From Lachnospiraceae bacterium (GTDB taxonomy: Bacteria; Bacillota_A; Clostridia; Lachnospirales; Lachnospiraceae), in NCBI GenBank assembly GCA_024690425.1, contig JAILCT010000178.1, positions 1 through 44,772 of the forward strand: 44,772 nt of DNA. The letters run 5' to 3'. Under the pieces are notes generated by a model. The model made no database searches and was not told the DNA's origin. It worked only from the letters and a program-made list of their open reading frames with translations. Below are positions 15,600 through 25,108 of the stretch, piece after piece. A program made the translations under genes and the position numbers. Position 1 is the first letter of the stretch, and each line of letters begins with the position of its first letter.

Positions 15600-16313
15600 A
15601 TGAGTGAGGAACTTAAGGTTCCAAGGCATGTGGCTATAATACTTGACGGAAACGGGCGATGGGCAAAGGAAAAGGGCATGCCCCGTAACTACGGCCATGT
15701 GCAGGGAGCAAAAACCGTTGAGGATATGTGTGAGACAGCATACAACAGAGGCATAGAGTATCTTACGGTATATGCTTTTTCGACCGAGAACTGGTCAAGG
15801 CCCGATGATGAAGTGGAAGCCCTTATGGGCCTTCTGCGCTCATATCTTAAGACCTGTATCAAGCGCGCAAGGAAGAACAATATGTGCGTGAGGGTTATAG
15901 GAGACAAGAGCAGGCTTGCTCCGGATATACAGGAGATAATCGCAAGGCTTGAAGAGGAAACAAGGGACTGTTCGGGCCTGCACTTCCAGGTTGCACTCAA
16001 TTACGGCAGTCAGGACGAGATGCTCAGGGCCGTTAACCGTATTCTTGAGGATTCAAGGAATAACAGGCTGGAAGGGCCGGTCACCAAGGAGCTTTTTGAA
16101 TCCTATCTTGATACAAGCGGTCTTCCTGCACCTGACCTGCTCATAAGGACCAGCGGAGAGCAGAGGTTGTCCAATTTTCTGCTGTGGCAGCTTGCCTATG
16201 CCGAATTTTATTTTACCGATATACATTGGCCGGATTTTTCCGCGGATGAACTTGAGAAGGCGATAGAGGCATATAATAAAAGGGACAGACGGTACGGCGG
16301 TGTTAAGGAGTAA
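15600..16313 (+). CDS. uppS: Undecaprenyl diphosphate synthase UppS
   Basis: 237 residues. Cis-prenyltransferase that makes the C55 carrier lipid of cell-wall synthesis from farnesyl diphosphate and isopentenyl diphosphate. The catalytic aspartate D16 sits in VAIILDGNGRWAKEKG, followed by the conserved NYGHVQGAKTV, YAFSTENWSRP, LIRTSGEQRLSNFLLWQ and FTDIHWPDF segments. GGAGGAG gives a strong start. cdsA begins 5 bp after its stop. Confidence 0.97.
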   Translation: MSEELKVPRHVAIILDGNGRWAKEKGMPRNYGHVQGAKTVEDMCETAYNRGIEYLTVYAFSTENWSRPDDEVEALMGLLRSYLKTCIKRARKNNMCVRVIGDKSRLAPDIQEIIARLEEETRDCSGLHFQVALNYGSQDEMLRAVNRILEDSRNNRLEGPVTKELFESYLDTSGLPAPDLLIRTSGEQRLSNFLLWQLAYAEFYFTDIHWPDFSADELEKAIEAYNKRDRRYGGVKE

Positions 16314-16318
16314 TATCT

Positions 16319-17155
16319 ATGTTTAAAACAAGGGTAATAAGTGCAGTGGTCTTAGTCATACTGATCGCTTCCATGAATATCATCGGAGGCCCTTTTATGG
16401 GACTTGTGCTCCTGCTGATCGCGGAACAGGGTCTTTTTGAGTTCTACAGGGCAACCGGCGTATATAAGGGGGCAGGTGAAGGCAGGAACCTGCTTGAGAA
16501 GACAGGCTATGTGGGAACGGCGGTCTATTTCATCTTTGAGATGCTTATAAAGGATAACGGACTTCTTAAGCTTTTTCTCATCCTGTGCATCGTATTTGTT
16601 GCTATGCTGGCTGCTTACGTGCTTACTTTCCCGGAATATGATTCCGAGATGACGGTAAAGGCATTTTTCGGCTTTATGTATGTTCCGGTAATGCTGGGCT
16701 TTATATACCTTACCAGATCAATGAAGTTCGGTATCTATACGGTATGGCTTATTTATATCTCATCATGGATATGTGATACATGCGCTTATCTTGTGGGAAT
16801 GAAATTCGGAAAGCGGAGGCTTGCGCCGATTTTGAGCCCTAAGAAGTCTGTTGAGGGTGCCCTTGGCGGTATTGCCGGTTCTACAGTGTTTGCTGCGGTT
16901 TTTGCATATGTCTTCAGGAGCGCTTATGAACTCCCGCAGGGTTGGAGCCTGCTCCCATTCATTCTTATCGGAGCGGTCGGAGCGGTTGTGTCTCAGGTGG
17001 GAGACCTGGCAGCCTCTGCCTTTAAGCGCAATTATGATATAAAGGATTACGGGACTATCATCCCGGGTCACGGAGGGGTGCTTGACCGTTTTGATTCGGT
17101 AATTTTTACAGCCCCCATGATATACTTTCTCGCTGCGATCTTCCTGAAGCTGTAG
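16319..17155 (+). CDS. cdsA: Phosphatidate cytidylyltransferase CdsA
   Basis: 278 residues with about seven or eight membrane segments. It makes CDP-diacylglycerol for phospholipid synthesis. The family signature near the C-terminus is intact: SAFKRNYDIKDYGTIIPGHG followed by GVLDRFDS. LAPILSPKKSVEGALGG is the other conserved loop. AAGGAG lies just before the uppS stop, so the two genes are translationally linked. Confidence 0.96.
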   Translation: MFKTRVISAVVLVILIASMNIIGGPFMGLVLLLIAEQGLFEFYRATGVYKGAGEGRNLLEKTGYVGTAVYFIFEMLIKDNGLLKLFLILCIVFVAMLAAYVLTFPEYDSEMTVKAFFGFMYVPVMLGFIYLTRSMKFGIYTVWLIYISSWICDTCAYLVGMKFGKRRLAPILSPKKSVEGALGGIAGSTVFAAVFAYVFRSAYELPQGWSLLPFILIGAVGAVVSQVGDLAASAFKRNYDIKDYGTIIPGHGGVLDRFDSVIFTAPMIYFLAAIFLKL

Positions 17156-17179
17156 CGGGATCAAAGAGGTGGATAGAAT

Positions 17180-18325
17180 ATGAAGACGATAGCAGTTCTG
17201 GGTTCCACGGGATCGATAGGTACCCAGACCATGGAAATAGTAAGGGCCAACAGAGACAGGCTTAAGATAGGTGCACTCGCTGCAGGCTCGAATATTGATG
17301 TTCTGGAAGAACAGATACGTGAATTCAATCCCGGACTGGCAGCCGTATTTAACGAAGAGAAGGCGGCGGAACTAAAGCTGAGGATATCCGATCTTGACGT
17401 GAAGGTTCTTGCCGGAATGGATGGAATACTGGAAGCCGCAACCTGTGAGGATGTGGATTGCGTTATAACATCGATGGTCGGCATGATAGGCATAAGACCG
17501 ACAATTGCGGCGATAAAGGCCGGTAAGGATATTGCCCTTGCCAATAAGGAAACTCTTGTATGCGCAGGACATATCATAATGCCGTTGGCAAGGGAGATGG
17601 GTGTTTCGATACTGCCTGTTGATTCGGAACACAGTGCCATATTCCAGTCCATGAACGGGGAGAATAAGAAGAGGGTTGACAAGATCCTTCTTACAGCTTC
17701 AGGCGGCCCGTTTCTGGGAAAGAAAAGAGATGAACTTAAGTCTATGACGGTCGAGGATGCACTTAAGCATCCCAACTGGTCCATGGGGAGGAAGATAACC
17801 GTGGATTCGGCAAGCCTTGTGAATAAGGGACTTGAGGTAATGGAAGCCAGGTGGCTGTTTGACGTTCCGATAGATAAGATCCAGGTTGTGATACATCCGC
17901 AGAGCATAATCCATTCAATGGTCCAGTATGAGGACGGAGCGATCATTGCACAGCTTGGCATGCCTGATATGAAGCTTCCGATCCAGTATGCCCTGTTTTA
18001 TCCTGACAGGCGGTATCTTGACGGGGAGAGGGTTGACTTTTTCAGGCTGTCTTCCATGACGTTTATGGAACCGGATATGGAGACATTCCGTGGGCTTAAG
18101 CTTGCCCTTAAGGCTGCTGAGGAAGGCGGGACCATGCCCACAGTTTTTAATGCGGCAAACGAACGCGCAGTGGCGATGTTTCTTGACCACAGGATAGGTT
18201 TTCTTGACATTTACGATATCATCGAAGGAAGCATGGAAGCACATAAGGTGACCTATATGCCCGACGTTGATATGATCCTTAAGGCAGAAGCCGATACATA
18301 CGCTTTTATTGACAGCAGGTGGTAG
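17180..18325 (+). CDS. dxr: 1-deoxy-D-xylulose 5-phosphate reductoisomerase Dxr
   Basis: 381 residues. Second step of the MEP isoprenoid pathway, feeding precursors to UppS. The NADPH-binding motif LGSTGSIGTQTMEIV is at the N-terminus. ALANKETLVCAG, LPVDSEHSAIFQ (metal-binding Asp/Glu) and the MGRKITVDSASLVNKGLEV loop follow. Length and order are standard. It lies between cdsA and rseP, the common uppS-cdsA-dxr-rseP arrangement. Confidence 0.97.
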   Translation: MKTIAVLGSTGSIGTQTMEIVRANRDRLKIGALAAGSNIDVLEEQIREFNPGLAAVFNEEKAAELKLRISDLDVKVLAGMDGILEAATCEDVDCVITSMVGMIGIRPTIAAIKAGKDIALANKETLVCAGHIIMPLAREMGVSILPVDSEHSAIFQSMNGENKKRVDKILLTASGGPFLGKKRDELKSMTVEDALKHPNWSMGRKITVDSASLVNKGLEVMEARWLFDVPIDKIQVVIHPQSIIHSMVQYEDGAIIAQLGMPDMKLPIQYALFYPDRRYLDGERVDFFRLSSMTFMEPDMETFRGLKLALKAAEEGGTMPTVFNAANERAVAMFLDHRIGFLDIYDIIEGSMEAHKVTYMPDVDMILKAEADTYAFIDSRW

Positions 18326-18326
18326 T

Positions 18327-19394
18327 ATGAGTATTGAGAATCGCATCATTAGTATATTGTGCACGCTGTTGATCCTGTGCATAGTGGTAATTGTACATGA
18401 ATTCGGACATATGATAGTTGCCAAGTCAAACGGGATATTCGTTAAGGAATTCTGGGTTGGCTTTGGCCCTTCACTTATGTCATTTACGAAAAATGATACC
18501 AGGTTCTGCCTTAAGCCTTTACCTTTTGGCGGCGCATGCGTGTTTGAGGATGATCCCGAATGCGAGAATCCCGAGCGGCTGTTTAACAGGTCAGGTGTCT
18601 GGGCGAGGATAATGACGACCTTCGCCGGGCCCTTCTTTAATATAATACTCGCTTTTGTCTTCAGTGTGCTCATTATATCGATCGCAGGAAGTTCCGTTAT
18701 CATGACAACGGAGCTGATCGAAGTGAATGAAGGTTCTCCGGCTGCTGCTGCAGGCTTAAGGGCAGGAGACAGGATCGTAAAGTATGATAATAAGAAGGTC
18801 GACCTGTCTTCGGAAGTGATAATCTATACCATGATCAGCGACGGTTCGCCTGTGGATCTGACATATATAAGAGACGGTCAGGCTTATACAACAACAGTAC
18901 GCCCTGAATTCGTGGAGAAGGAAGGACGTTATATGTTCGGGATCGTCTTCGGGAACAGTGTTGATAAATGGACTTCCGGAAACATACTCAGATACTCACT
19001 GTATTATGTAAGAATGAATGTAAGAAGTACTGCGCAGGGATTAAAGGGTCTTATCCTTGGCAGGCTCGGCCCGGATGTCATAAGCGGGCCTGTCGGTATG
19101 GCAGGTATCGTCGGTGAGATCTATAATGAGGCCAGCCGGGAGGGACTGCCCACTATTGTACTCAATATGTTAAATCTGGCACTTGTATTTTCGGCCTCAC
19201 TTGGCATAATGAATATCCTTCCGCTTCCGGGACTTGACGGCGGCAAGCTGATAATCCTTTTTATAGAAGCCATAAGGCATAAGCCGCTTGGCCGGGACAA
19301 GGAAGCGGTAGTCAATTTTATAGGCTTTGCCTTTCTTATGATCCTGATGGTATTCGTTATGTATAATGATATACTGAAATTTGTGAGGAAATAG
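18327..19394 (+). CDS. rseP: RseP/RasP site-2 intramembrane metalloprotease
   Basis: 355 residues. Zinc site HExxH at 24-28 (VIVHEFGHMIVAK) in the first membrane segment, one PDZ domain (about 125-205), and the second metal motif NILPLPGLDGG at about 295-305. Such proteases cleave anti-sigma factors and leftover signal peptides in the membrane. ATG 18327 is one base after the dxr stop and uses CAGGTGG upstream. A TTG at 18309 inside dxr is less likely. The length is shorter than two-PDZ RseP proteins, as usual in Firmicutes. Confidence 0.95.
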   Translation: MSIENRIISILCTLLILCIVVIVHEFGHMIVAKSNGIFVKEFWVGFGPSLMSFTKNDTRFCLKPLPFGGACVFEDDPECENPERLFNRSGVWARIMTTFAGPFFNIILAFVFSVLIISIAGSSVIMTTELIEVNEGSPAAAAGLRAGDRIVKYDNKKVDLSSEVIIYTMISDGSPVDLTYIRDGQAYTTTVRPEFVEKEGRYMFGIVFGNSVDKWTSGNILRYSLYYVRMNVRSTAQGLKGLILGRLGPDVISGPVGMAGIVGEIYNEASREGLPTIVLNMLNLALVFSASLGIMNILPLPGLDGGKLIILFIEAIRHKPLGRDKEAVVNFIGFAFLMILMVFVMYNDILKFVRK

Positions 19395-19397
19395 GGG

Positions 19398-21530
19398 TTG
19401 GAGTTAATATCTTCATTGTGCTGGCTTGCCGTATGCTTTTTAATGGCTGTTACGGCAAGAGCGGCCTTTCGTTTTAAACGCTTAAGGTTTGTCGACGGAG
19501 CTTTCACGCTTTACATGGAGCTGGGCGTAGCCATTGCCTTCACTTCCGTGTGGTTTGTCTGCTCGTTGACAGGCCTTATTTTTAATTCTCTGACAGTTCT
19601 TCCGGGAAGCCTTATACTGTTGATCGTTTTACTCCTTTACGGACGGGGGAGACATGACCTGTTCTTTAAGGACAGAGAGGGAATAAAGAGATTCCTTCTG
19701 GGCTTTCTTGCTTTTTCGATCCTGTTTATGATCGCTGTTTTCGTTAAGGGATACAAGCCGTCAGTGGACCATCAGACGGAACAGTATATGGACCTTGGTT
19801 TCATGAACGCGATCTTTCGCCAGCAGAAGGTTCCGTTTGAAGACATATGGTCTGCCGGGAAGAAGGTAAATTACTATTATCTCGGACAGGCTGTGGCGGT
19901 CTTTATGTCAAGGCTGTCATTTACCGGGCCGGACAAGGGATACAACTATATGCTGTGCATGGTATTTGCGGGACTTACCATGTCTGTTTTTGAACTGACC
20001 CAGGCCTTCCTGTCATCATTTAAGGGTATGAAAAAAGGTGTTCCGGTTTTCGCAGGTATGATATCCGGCCTGCTGGTCTCCTGCGGCGGGAACGGCCATT
20101 TTATTATCTATGGCATATTTAAGTATATCTATTGCAGGATCTTAAAGGCTGATACCGATTATTCCTACTGGTTTTCCGATTCCACGCTTTTTATCGGGTA
20201 TGATCCGGACCTGCCGGATAAGGGTAAGCATGAATTCCCTGCATATACACTGGTCCTTGGGGATCTCCATGCTCATGTGTGCAACATGCTCTTTACGATA
20301 GTCCTTCTTGCCGTGCTTATAGATCATATCCTGAATACGGACGAAGGTGAAAAAGACAAGAAACAGTTTCCTCCACATATTTTACTTATGGGGCTTCTTA
20401 TCGGACTTTTCAGAGGCGTGAATTATTGGGATATGCCCATTTATTTTGTGGTATGCGGAGCGGCCATCCTGTTTACCGATATAAGGAAGCGCGGCGCCGG
20501 TATCAGGACCTTCGGTTATGTACTTTTTAAGGGACTTATCATATATATTACGGGAATTCTGTTCACGCTTCCCTTCATCATCAAATATGATAAACCGGTG
20601 TCCGGCGTACATATATGTGACAGGCATTCTCCGTTTATAAAGCTGTTCATCATCTGGTTCCCTTTCCTTGTAAGCTCGCTTCTTATCCTTATCTTTTCCC
20701 TTGGAAAGCTTGCGGATAAAAAACGGAGGGGAGTAGAAGATGCACAGGATGAAGATATCCGCTACCTTACGGTTATCGCTATCACTTTATGCGGCCTCGG
20801 CCTTATACTTCTTCCGGAGCTTATCTATGTTAAGGATATATACGGGGAAGAGTTTCAGCGGTACAATACGATGTTCAAGCTTACCTTTCAGGCGTTTATA
20901 CTTTTGGCGGTCATGACAGGAACTGGTATCGGCCTTTTTCTTAATGAGGGCCTGAACCGTATCAGGTCAGGGAAACCGGGGAAGCTGTATCTTGCCATAA
21001 GCCTGTTTACTGCCGGTATGTCAGTTATGCTTATCGCATATATGCCAAGGGCGATAAAGCTCTGGTTCGGGGATATAAATAAGACAGAGTACAGGCAGGG
21101 GATCTCGGCGACTGACTTTATCAGGCATGATCCTTCATATGATGATGTAAGGGATGCACTTGATATCATATCCTCGGATAAGAGACGCAACATCCGCCTG
21201 ATCGAAGAAGCGGGGACAAGTTACAGTCCGCATAACAGGATCTCGGTTTTTACAGGGGCATCCTGCATATCCGGATGGTTTGTGCATGAGTGGGTATGGC
21301 ACAATGACAGTGATGATGTTTCCATGCGCCATGGAGAGGTCAGATATTTTTACGAAAGCGGAGATGAGGATTACTGCAGGGCACTGGTCGGAAAATACGA
21401 CATAGATTACATATATGTGGGATCAGCGGTAAGGGAAATGTATGATGTTGATATCAGCGGGTTTGAAGGACTGGGCAGGAAGGTATGGGAGAATGCCGAT
21501 GAGGGATACATGCTCATTGCGACAGACTGA
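19398..21530 (+). CDS. DUF2298-type multi-pass membrane protein (putative glycosyltransferase-like)
   Basis: 710 residues beginning with TTG 19398, three bases after rseP, using GAGG at 19385-19388. About twelve hydrophobic segments are followed by a soluble C-terminal region (about 570-710). It carries the DUF2298 hallmarks: VNYYYLGQAVAV, PAYTLVLGDLHAHVCNML, FRGVNYWDMPIYF, QRYNTMFKLTFQA, then GWFVHEWVWH and DYIYVGSAVREMYD in the tail. The family is thought to resemble GT-C glycosyltransferases, but its reaction is unknown. Its place between rseP and polA is unexpected. An ATG at 19443 is the alternative start. Confidence 0.85.
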   Translation: MELISSLCWLAVCFLMAVTARAAFRFKRLRFVDGAFTLYMELGVAIAFTSVWFVCSLTGLIFNSLTVLPGSLILLIVLLLYGRGRHDLFFKDREGIKRFLLGFLAFSILFMIAVFVKGYKPSVDHQTEQYMDLGFMNAIFRQQKVPFEDIWSAGKKVNYYYLGQAVAVFMSRLSFTGPDKGYNYMLCMVFAGLTMSVFELTQAFLSSFKGMKKGVPVFAGMISGLLVSCGGNGHFIIYGIFKYIYCRILKADTDYSYWFSDSTLFIGYDPDLPDKGKHEFPAYTLVLGDLHAHVCNMLFTIVLLAVLIDHILNTDEGEKDKKQFPPHILLMGLLIGLFRGVNYWDMPIYFVVCGAAILFTDIRKRGAGIRTFGYVLFKGLIIYITGILFTLPFIIKYDKPVSGVHICDRHSPFIKLFIIWFPFLVSSLLILIFSLGKLADKKRRGVEDAQDEDIRYLTVIAITLCGLGLILLPELIYVKDIYGEEFQRYNTMFKLTFQAFILLAVMTGTGIGLFLNEGLNRIRSGKPGKLYLAISLFTAGMSVMLIAYMPRAIKLWFGDINKTEYRQGISATDFIRHDPSYDDVRDALDIISSDKRRNIRLIEEAGTSYSPHNRISVFTGASCISGWFVHEWVWHNDSDDVSMRHGEVRYFYESGDEDYCRALVGKYDIDYIYVGSAVREMYDVDISGFEGLGRKVWENADEGYMLIATD

Positions 21531-21550
21531 CAGATATAGTGGAAAAGGAC

Positions 21551-21579
21551 TTGAGGAGACACTACATTTGGTGTAATAT
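21551..21579 (+). promoter_or_regulatory. Predicted promoter of the zinc-finger gene and polA unit
   Basis: TTGAGG (21551-21556) and TAATAT (21574-21579) are separated by exactly 17 bp in the 78-bp gap after the DUF2298 gene. The AAAAAGGTG ribosome-binding region follows at 21593-21601. It would start a transcript running through polA, coaE and the downstream genes to the terminator at 29945. Confidence 0.6.
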
Positions 21580-21608
21580 ACTAAAGTGGAGAAAAAAGGT
21601 GAATCGTG

Positions 21609-21938
21609 ATGAAATGCCAGGATATGGAGAAATATATCCCGCTGTTCATTGATGACAGGCTTACCGGCATCAGGATGCGGGAATTCATCGAGCATATAGA
21701 GAACTGTGAAGGATGTTTTGATGAGATGGAGACGAACTACCTTCTTAAGGAGGCCCTTAACAGGCTGACGGTTGAAGGCTCATACGATCTTCACGGTGAT
21801 CTTATGAAGAAGATAAGAAATACCAAGAAATGTGTCGAAGTTCACGAGACACTTACCATGATAAGACGTGTGCTGATGATATGTGCGGGTATAGCTCTTC
21901 TCTTTGAGCTTGTCTTTGTTTACGCTTTTTATCTGTAA
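21609..21938 (+). CDS. Small membrane protein with a zf-HC2 (anti-sigma-like) zinc finger
   Basis: 109 residues. The N-terminus holds MKCQDMEKYIPLFIDDRL and then HIENCEGCF, the Cys...HxxxCxxC pattern of zf-HC2 zinc-binding anti-sigma domains. A single membrane segment ends the protein (about 86-108). ATG 21609 was preferred over the adjacent GTG at 21606. Anti-sigma factors of this layout sequester ECF sigma factors at the membrane, but no sigma-factor gene lies beside it, so the partner is unknown. It might regulate some other protein. It precedes polA by 34 bp. Confidence 0.82.
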   Translation: MKCQDMEKYIPLFIDDRLTGIRMREFIEHIENCEGCFDEMETNYLLKEALNRLTVEGSYDLHGDLMKKIRNTKKCVEVHETLTMIRRVLMICAGIALLFELVFVYAFYL

Positions 21939-21972
21939 CTGATCAACAGATACAGATTAACAGGAAGATATA

Positions 21973-24504
21973 ATGTTGAATAAACTTGTACTGATCGACG
22001 GAAACAGCATAATAAACAGGGCCTTTTACGGTGTTCCTACCCTCACCAATCAGGAGGGGATACATACCAACGCCATATACGGTTTCCTGAATATCATGTT
22101 TAAGATACTTAAGGAAGAAGAGCCTACGCATTTTGCTATCGCATTCGACTTAAAGGCACCTACCTTCAGGCATAAGATGTATGATGCCTACAAGGGCACG
22201 AGGAAGCCCATGCCCGATGAACTGAGGGAGCAGGTTCCTCTCCTTAAGGAACTGCTTGACAAGATGGGTATATGTATCGTGCAGAAGGAAGGCTTCGAGG
22301 CGGATGATATACTCGGGACACTGGCTAAGAGGGCTGAGAAGGAAGGATATGAGGTTGCCCTTGTATCGGGAGACCGTGACCTTCTTCAGATAGCAACGGA
22401 CCATATCAAGATAAGGATGCCCAGGACCAAAGGGGGCAAGACGGAGGTTGAGGACTTTTATGCAGCCGATGTGCTTGCCAAATATCAGCTTGAACCCCTG
22501 CAGATAATAGAGCTCAAGGCTCTTATGGGTGATTCGTCCGACAATATACCGGGTGTCCCTAAGATAGGTGAGAAAACAGCGACAGAGCTTCTTCTTAAAT
22601 ATCATGATATAGATAACCTTAAGGAACATATTGATGAGGTGAGCAAGAACAGCATAAGGGAGACACTTAAGGATAACTTCGATATGGCAGTCCTCAGCAG
22701 GAAGCTCGCAACGATCTGTATCGATGCCGATACAGGGATCGGACTTGACGATACCCTTATGGGCGATATTTATACGGGTGAAGCCCTGAAAATGATAAAC
22801 AGGCTCGGCTTTAAGCAGATAGCCGCAAGGTTTAAGGAAGCCGCCGGTGATGAGGATGAGGCTGTTGATGCGGTAAAGATCGAGGCCTCGGATATAAAGG
22901 GACTGCTTGATAAACATATAAATGATACCCATATCTCATTTTATGCCGGCAAGAAGGTGATATCACTTGCCTTTAAGGACTCGGGCGCATTTTATGCCGA
23001 AGCTGCGGAGGCTGAGCTTGCAGGATCGGTATTGCCTGTGCTCAGTGATCATATCCTTAACAGGCCGGATACTGTGTTCATAACACACGGGCTTAAGCGG
23101 CAGCTTCATATGATGCCGGTACTTGGCGATATCTCCCTGGCCGGAAGGTTTATCGATACTGAGCTTGCCGACTACCTTATCAACCCGCTGCTTAAGGATT
23201 ACAGCCTGCAGTGTAAGGATGAAGAGGCGGCAGCTGTCCTGATGTCATCTTATGAAGATAAGCTTAACAGGCTTGATGAACTTGAAATGCTTGATCTGTT
23301 CAGGAACATTGAGATGCCGCTTGTGTTCTGCCTCTATGAAATGGAGAAGTGGGGAATCCTTGTTAAGAAGGATGCTCTTGTGGAATACGGAGCTTCACTT
23401 GAAGGAAGGATCAGGGAACTTGAAGGATCGATATATGATCTTGCAGGTGAAGAGTTTAATATAAATTCACCCAAGCAGCTTGGTGATATACTCTTTGATA
23501 AGCTTAAGCTGCCCGGAGGGAAGAAGAATAAGAATGGCTATTCAACGTCGGCCGATATACTGGAGAAGCTGGCAGCTGATTCGCCGCTTGTTGCCGACGT
23601 GCTTGAATACAGGGGACTTACCAAGCTTAAATCGACATATGCGGACGGCCTTTACCCATGCATCGCTGCAGACGGAAGGATACATTCAAGCTTCCATCAG
23701 ACAATAACGGCAACCGGAAGGCTGTCATCGTCGGATCCTAATCTTCAGAACATACCTGTAAGGATGGAGCAGGGCCGTCTTATCAGGAAGGTTTTTGTCC
23801 CGGAGGACGGATTCATCTTTGTTGATGCCGATTATTCGCAGATAGAGCTTCGCATAATGGCTCATATGTCGGGTGATGAGAAGCTTATAGAGGCTTATAA
23901 CAGCGAGGCGGATATACACAGGATCACCGCATCCAATGTATTTCATGTTCCCTTTGAAGAAGTGACCGACCAGATGAGAAGGAATGCCAAGGCCGTGAAC
24001 TTCGGTATAATATACGGGATCAGTTCATTCGGACTCAGCCAGGACCTGAGTATTTCCGTTAAGGAAGCCAAGGCATTTATAGAGAGATATTTTGAAACCT
24101 ATCCCAAGGTGAAGGACTTCGTGGACTCGCTCGTAAGGGATGCCAGGGAGAAAGGCTATGTAACGACAATGTTCTCAAGACGCCGACCGGTGCCTGAACT
24201 GTCCAGCTCCAATTTCATGCAGAGATCGTTCGGAGAGAGGGTGGCAATGAACGCTCCGATCCAGGGAACGGCTGCAGATATAATGAAGATAGCCATGATC
24301 AATGTATTAAGAAGGCTTAAAAGAGAAGGACTTAAGTCCAGGATGATCCTTCAGGTACACGACGAACTCCTTATTGAGACAGCTGTTGAAGAAAAGGACA
24401 GGGTGTGTGCCCTGTTAAAGGAAGAGATGGAGAAGGCAGCCACGCTGTCCGTTGCGCTGTCAGTGTCCATGAGTACCGGAAGTGACTGGTATGAGGCAAA
24501 GTGA
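21973..24504 (+). CDS. polA: DNA polymerase I, proofreading domain apparently inactive
   Basis: 843 residues. The N-terminal 5'-3' exonuclease (about 1-285) begins KLVLIDGNSIINRAFYG and has GFEADDILGTLA, SGDRDLLQIA and ALMGDSSDNIPG. The polymerase domain (about 440-843) has TGRLSSSDPNLQNIPVR, motif A VDADYSQIELR (about 617), motif B RRNAKAVNFGIIYG, and motif C LQVHDE (about 793). The middle domain (about 300-440) has no DxE or other 3'-5' exonuclease acidic motif; where FDTET would be expected it reads ISFYAGKK. That is common among Firmicute and Taq-like polymerases. It repairs DNA and removes Okazaki primers. coaE overlaps its stop. Confidence 0.96.
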   Translation: MLNKLVLIDGNSIINRAFYGVPTLTNQEGIHTNAIYGFLNIMFKILKEEEPTHFAIAFDLKAPTFRHKMYDAYKGTRKPMPDELREQVPLLKELLDKMGICIVQKEGFEADDILGTLAKRAEKEGYEVALVSGDRDLLQIATDHIKIRMPRTKGGKTEVEDFYAADVLAKYQLEPLQIIELKALMGDSSDNIPGVPKIGEKTATELLLKYHDIDNLKEHIDEVSKNSIRETLKDNFDMAVLSRKLATICIDADTGIGLDDTLMGDIYTGEALKMINRLGFKQIAARFKEAAGDEDEAVDAVKIEASDIKGLLDKHINDTHISFYAGKKVISLAFKDSGAFYAEAAEAELAGSVLPVLSDHILNRPDTVFITHGLKRQLHMMPVLGDISLAGRFIDTELADYLINPLLKDYSLQCKDEEAAAVLMSSYEDKLNRLDELEMLDLFRNIEMPLVFCLYEMEKWGILVKKDALVEYGASLEGRIRELEGSIYDLAGEEFNINSPKQLGDILFDKLKLPGGKKNKNGYSTSADILEKLAADSPLVADVLEYRGLTKLKSTYADGLYPCIAADGRIHSSFHQTITATGRLSSSDPNLQNIPVRMEQGRLIRKVFVPEDGFIFVDADYSQIELRIMAHMSGDEKLIEAYNSEADIHRITASNVFHVPFEEVTDQMRRNAKAVNFGIIYGISSFGLSQDLSISVKEAKAFIERYFETYPKVKDFVDSLVRDAREKGYVTTMFSRRRPVPELSSSNFMQRSFGERVAMNAPIQGTAADIMKIAMINVLRRLKREGLKSRMILQVHDELLIETAVEEKDRVCALLKEEMEKAATLSVALSVSMSTGSDWYEAK

Positions 24505-25106
24505 TGAGGGTTATAGGTATAACCGGCGGTGTTGGTGCCGGCAAGTCAACGGTACTTGATATAATAAAGAAGAAATGCAATTGCCACATCCTGCTTGCCG
24601 ACCTTGCTGCTCATGAAGTAAAGAAAAAGGGTCAGGTCTGTTATGATGAACTTGTAGAACTTTTGGGTGATAAGGTCCTGATGCCTGATGGCGAGATAGA
24701 CAAGAGTGCGATGGCACAGATGATCTTTTCGGATAACAGTGATGAGCTCCTTAGGAAGGTCAATGCCATAATACATCCGAGGGTTAAAGAGTATATAATC
24801 AACATGATAGAAGAATACAGAACGGCAGGCCTTGTTGATTATTTCTTTGTTGAAGCGGCCCTCCTCATAGAGGACGGATACAGGGATATATGTGATGAAC
24901 TGTGGTATATTTATGCGGATGACCGTGTCAGAGCAGAAAGGCTTAGACAGTCAAGAAACTATACGGATGAGAAGATAGGCAGTATCATGAAGGCACAGAA
25001 TGATGATGCAACCTTCAGGAGATGCTGCGACCGCATTATTGAAAACAACGGTGATCTTGAAGAAACCGGGAAGCAGATAGAGAGTATTTTGTCAGGGGAG
25101 AGATGA
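24504..25106 (+). CDS. coaE: Dephospho-CoA kinase CoaE
   Basis: 200 residues, the usual size for the last enzyme of CoA synthesis. The P-loop GITGGVGAGKST is at the N-terminus, and HPRVKEYI, FVEAALLIEDGY and ERLRQSRNYTDEKI are characteristic. ATG 24504 overlaps the polA stop as TGATG, so the two are translationally coupled, the common polA-coaE arrangement in Clostridia. The upstream GTG 24501 is a less likely start. Confidence 0.95.
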   Translation: MRVIGITGGVGAGKSTVLDIIKKKCNCHILLADLAAHEVKKKGQVCYDELVELLGDKVLMPDGEIDKSAMAQMIFSDNSDELLRKVNAIIHPRVKEYIINMIEEYRTAGLVDYFFVEAALLIEDGYRDICDELWYIYADDRVRAERLRQSRNYTDEKIGSIMKAQNDDATFRRCCDRIIENNGDLEETGKQIESILSGER

Positions 25107-25108
25107 TC

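Noticed and set aside
17915..18703. 262-codon open frame on the - strand across dxr and rseP
   Set aside because: Both + strand genes have complete catalytic motifs here, so this is a shadow of their codon bias.
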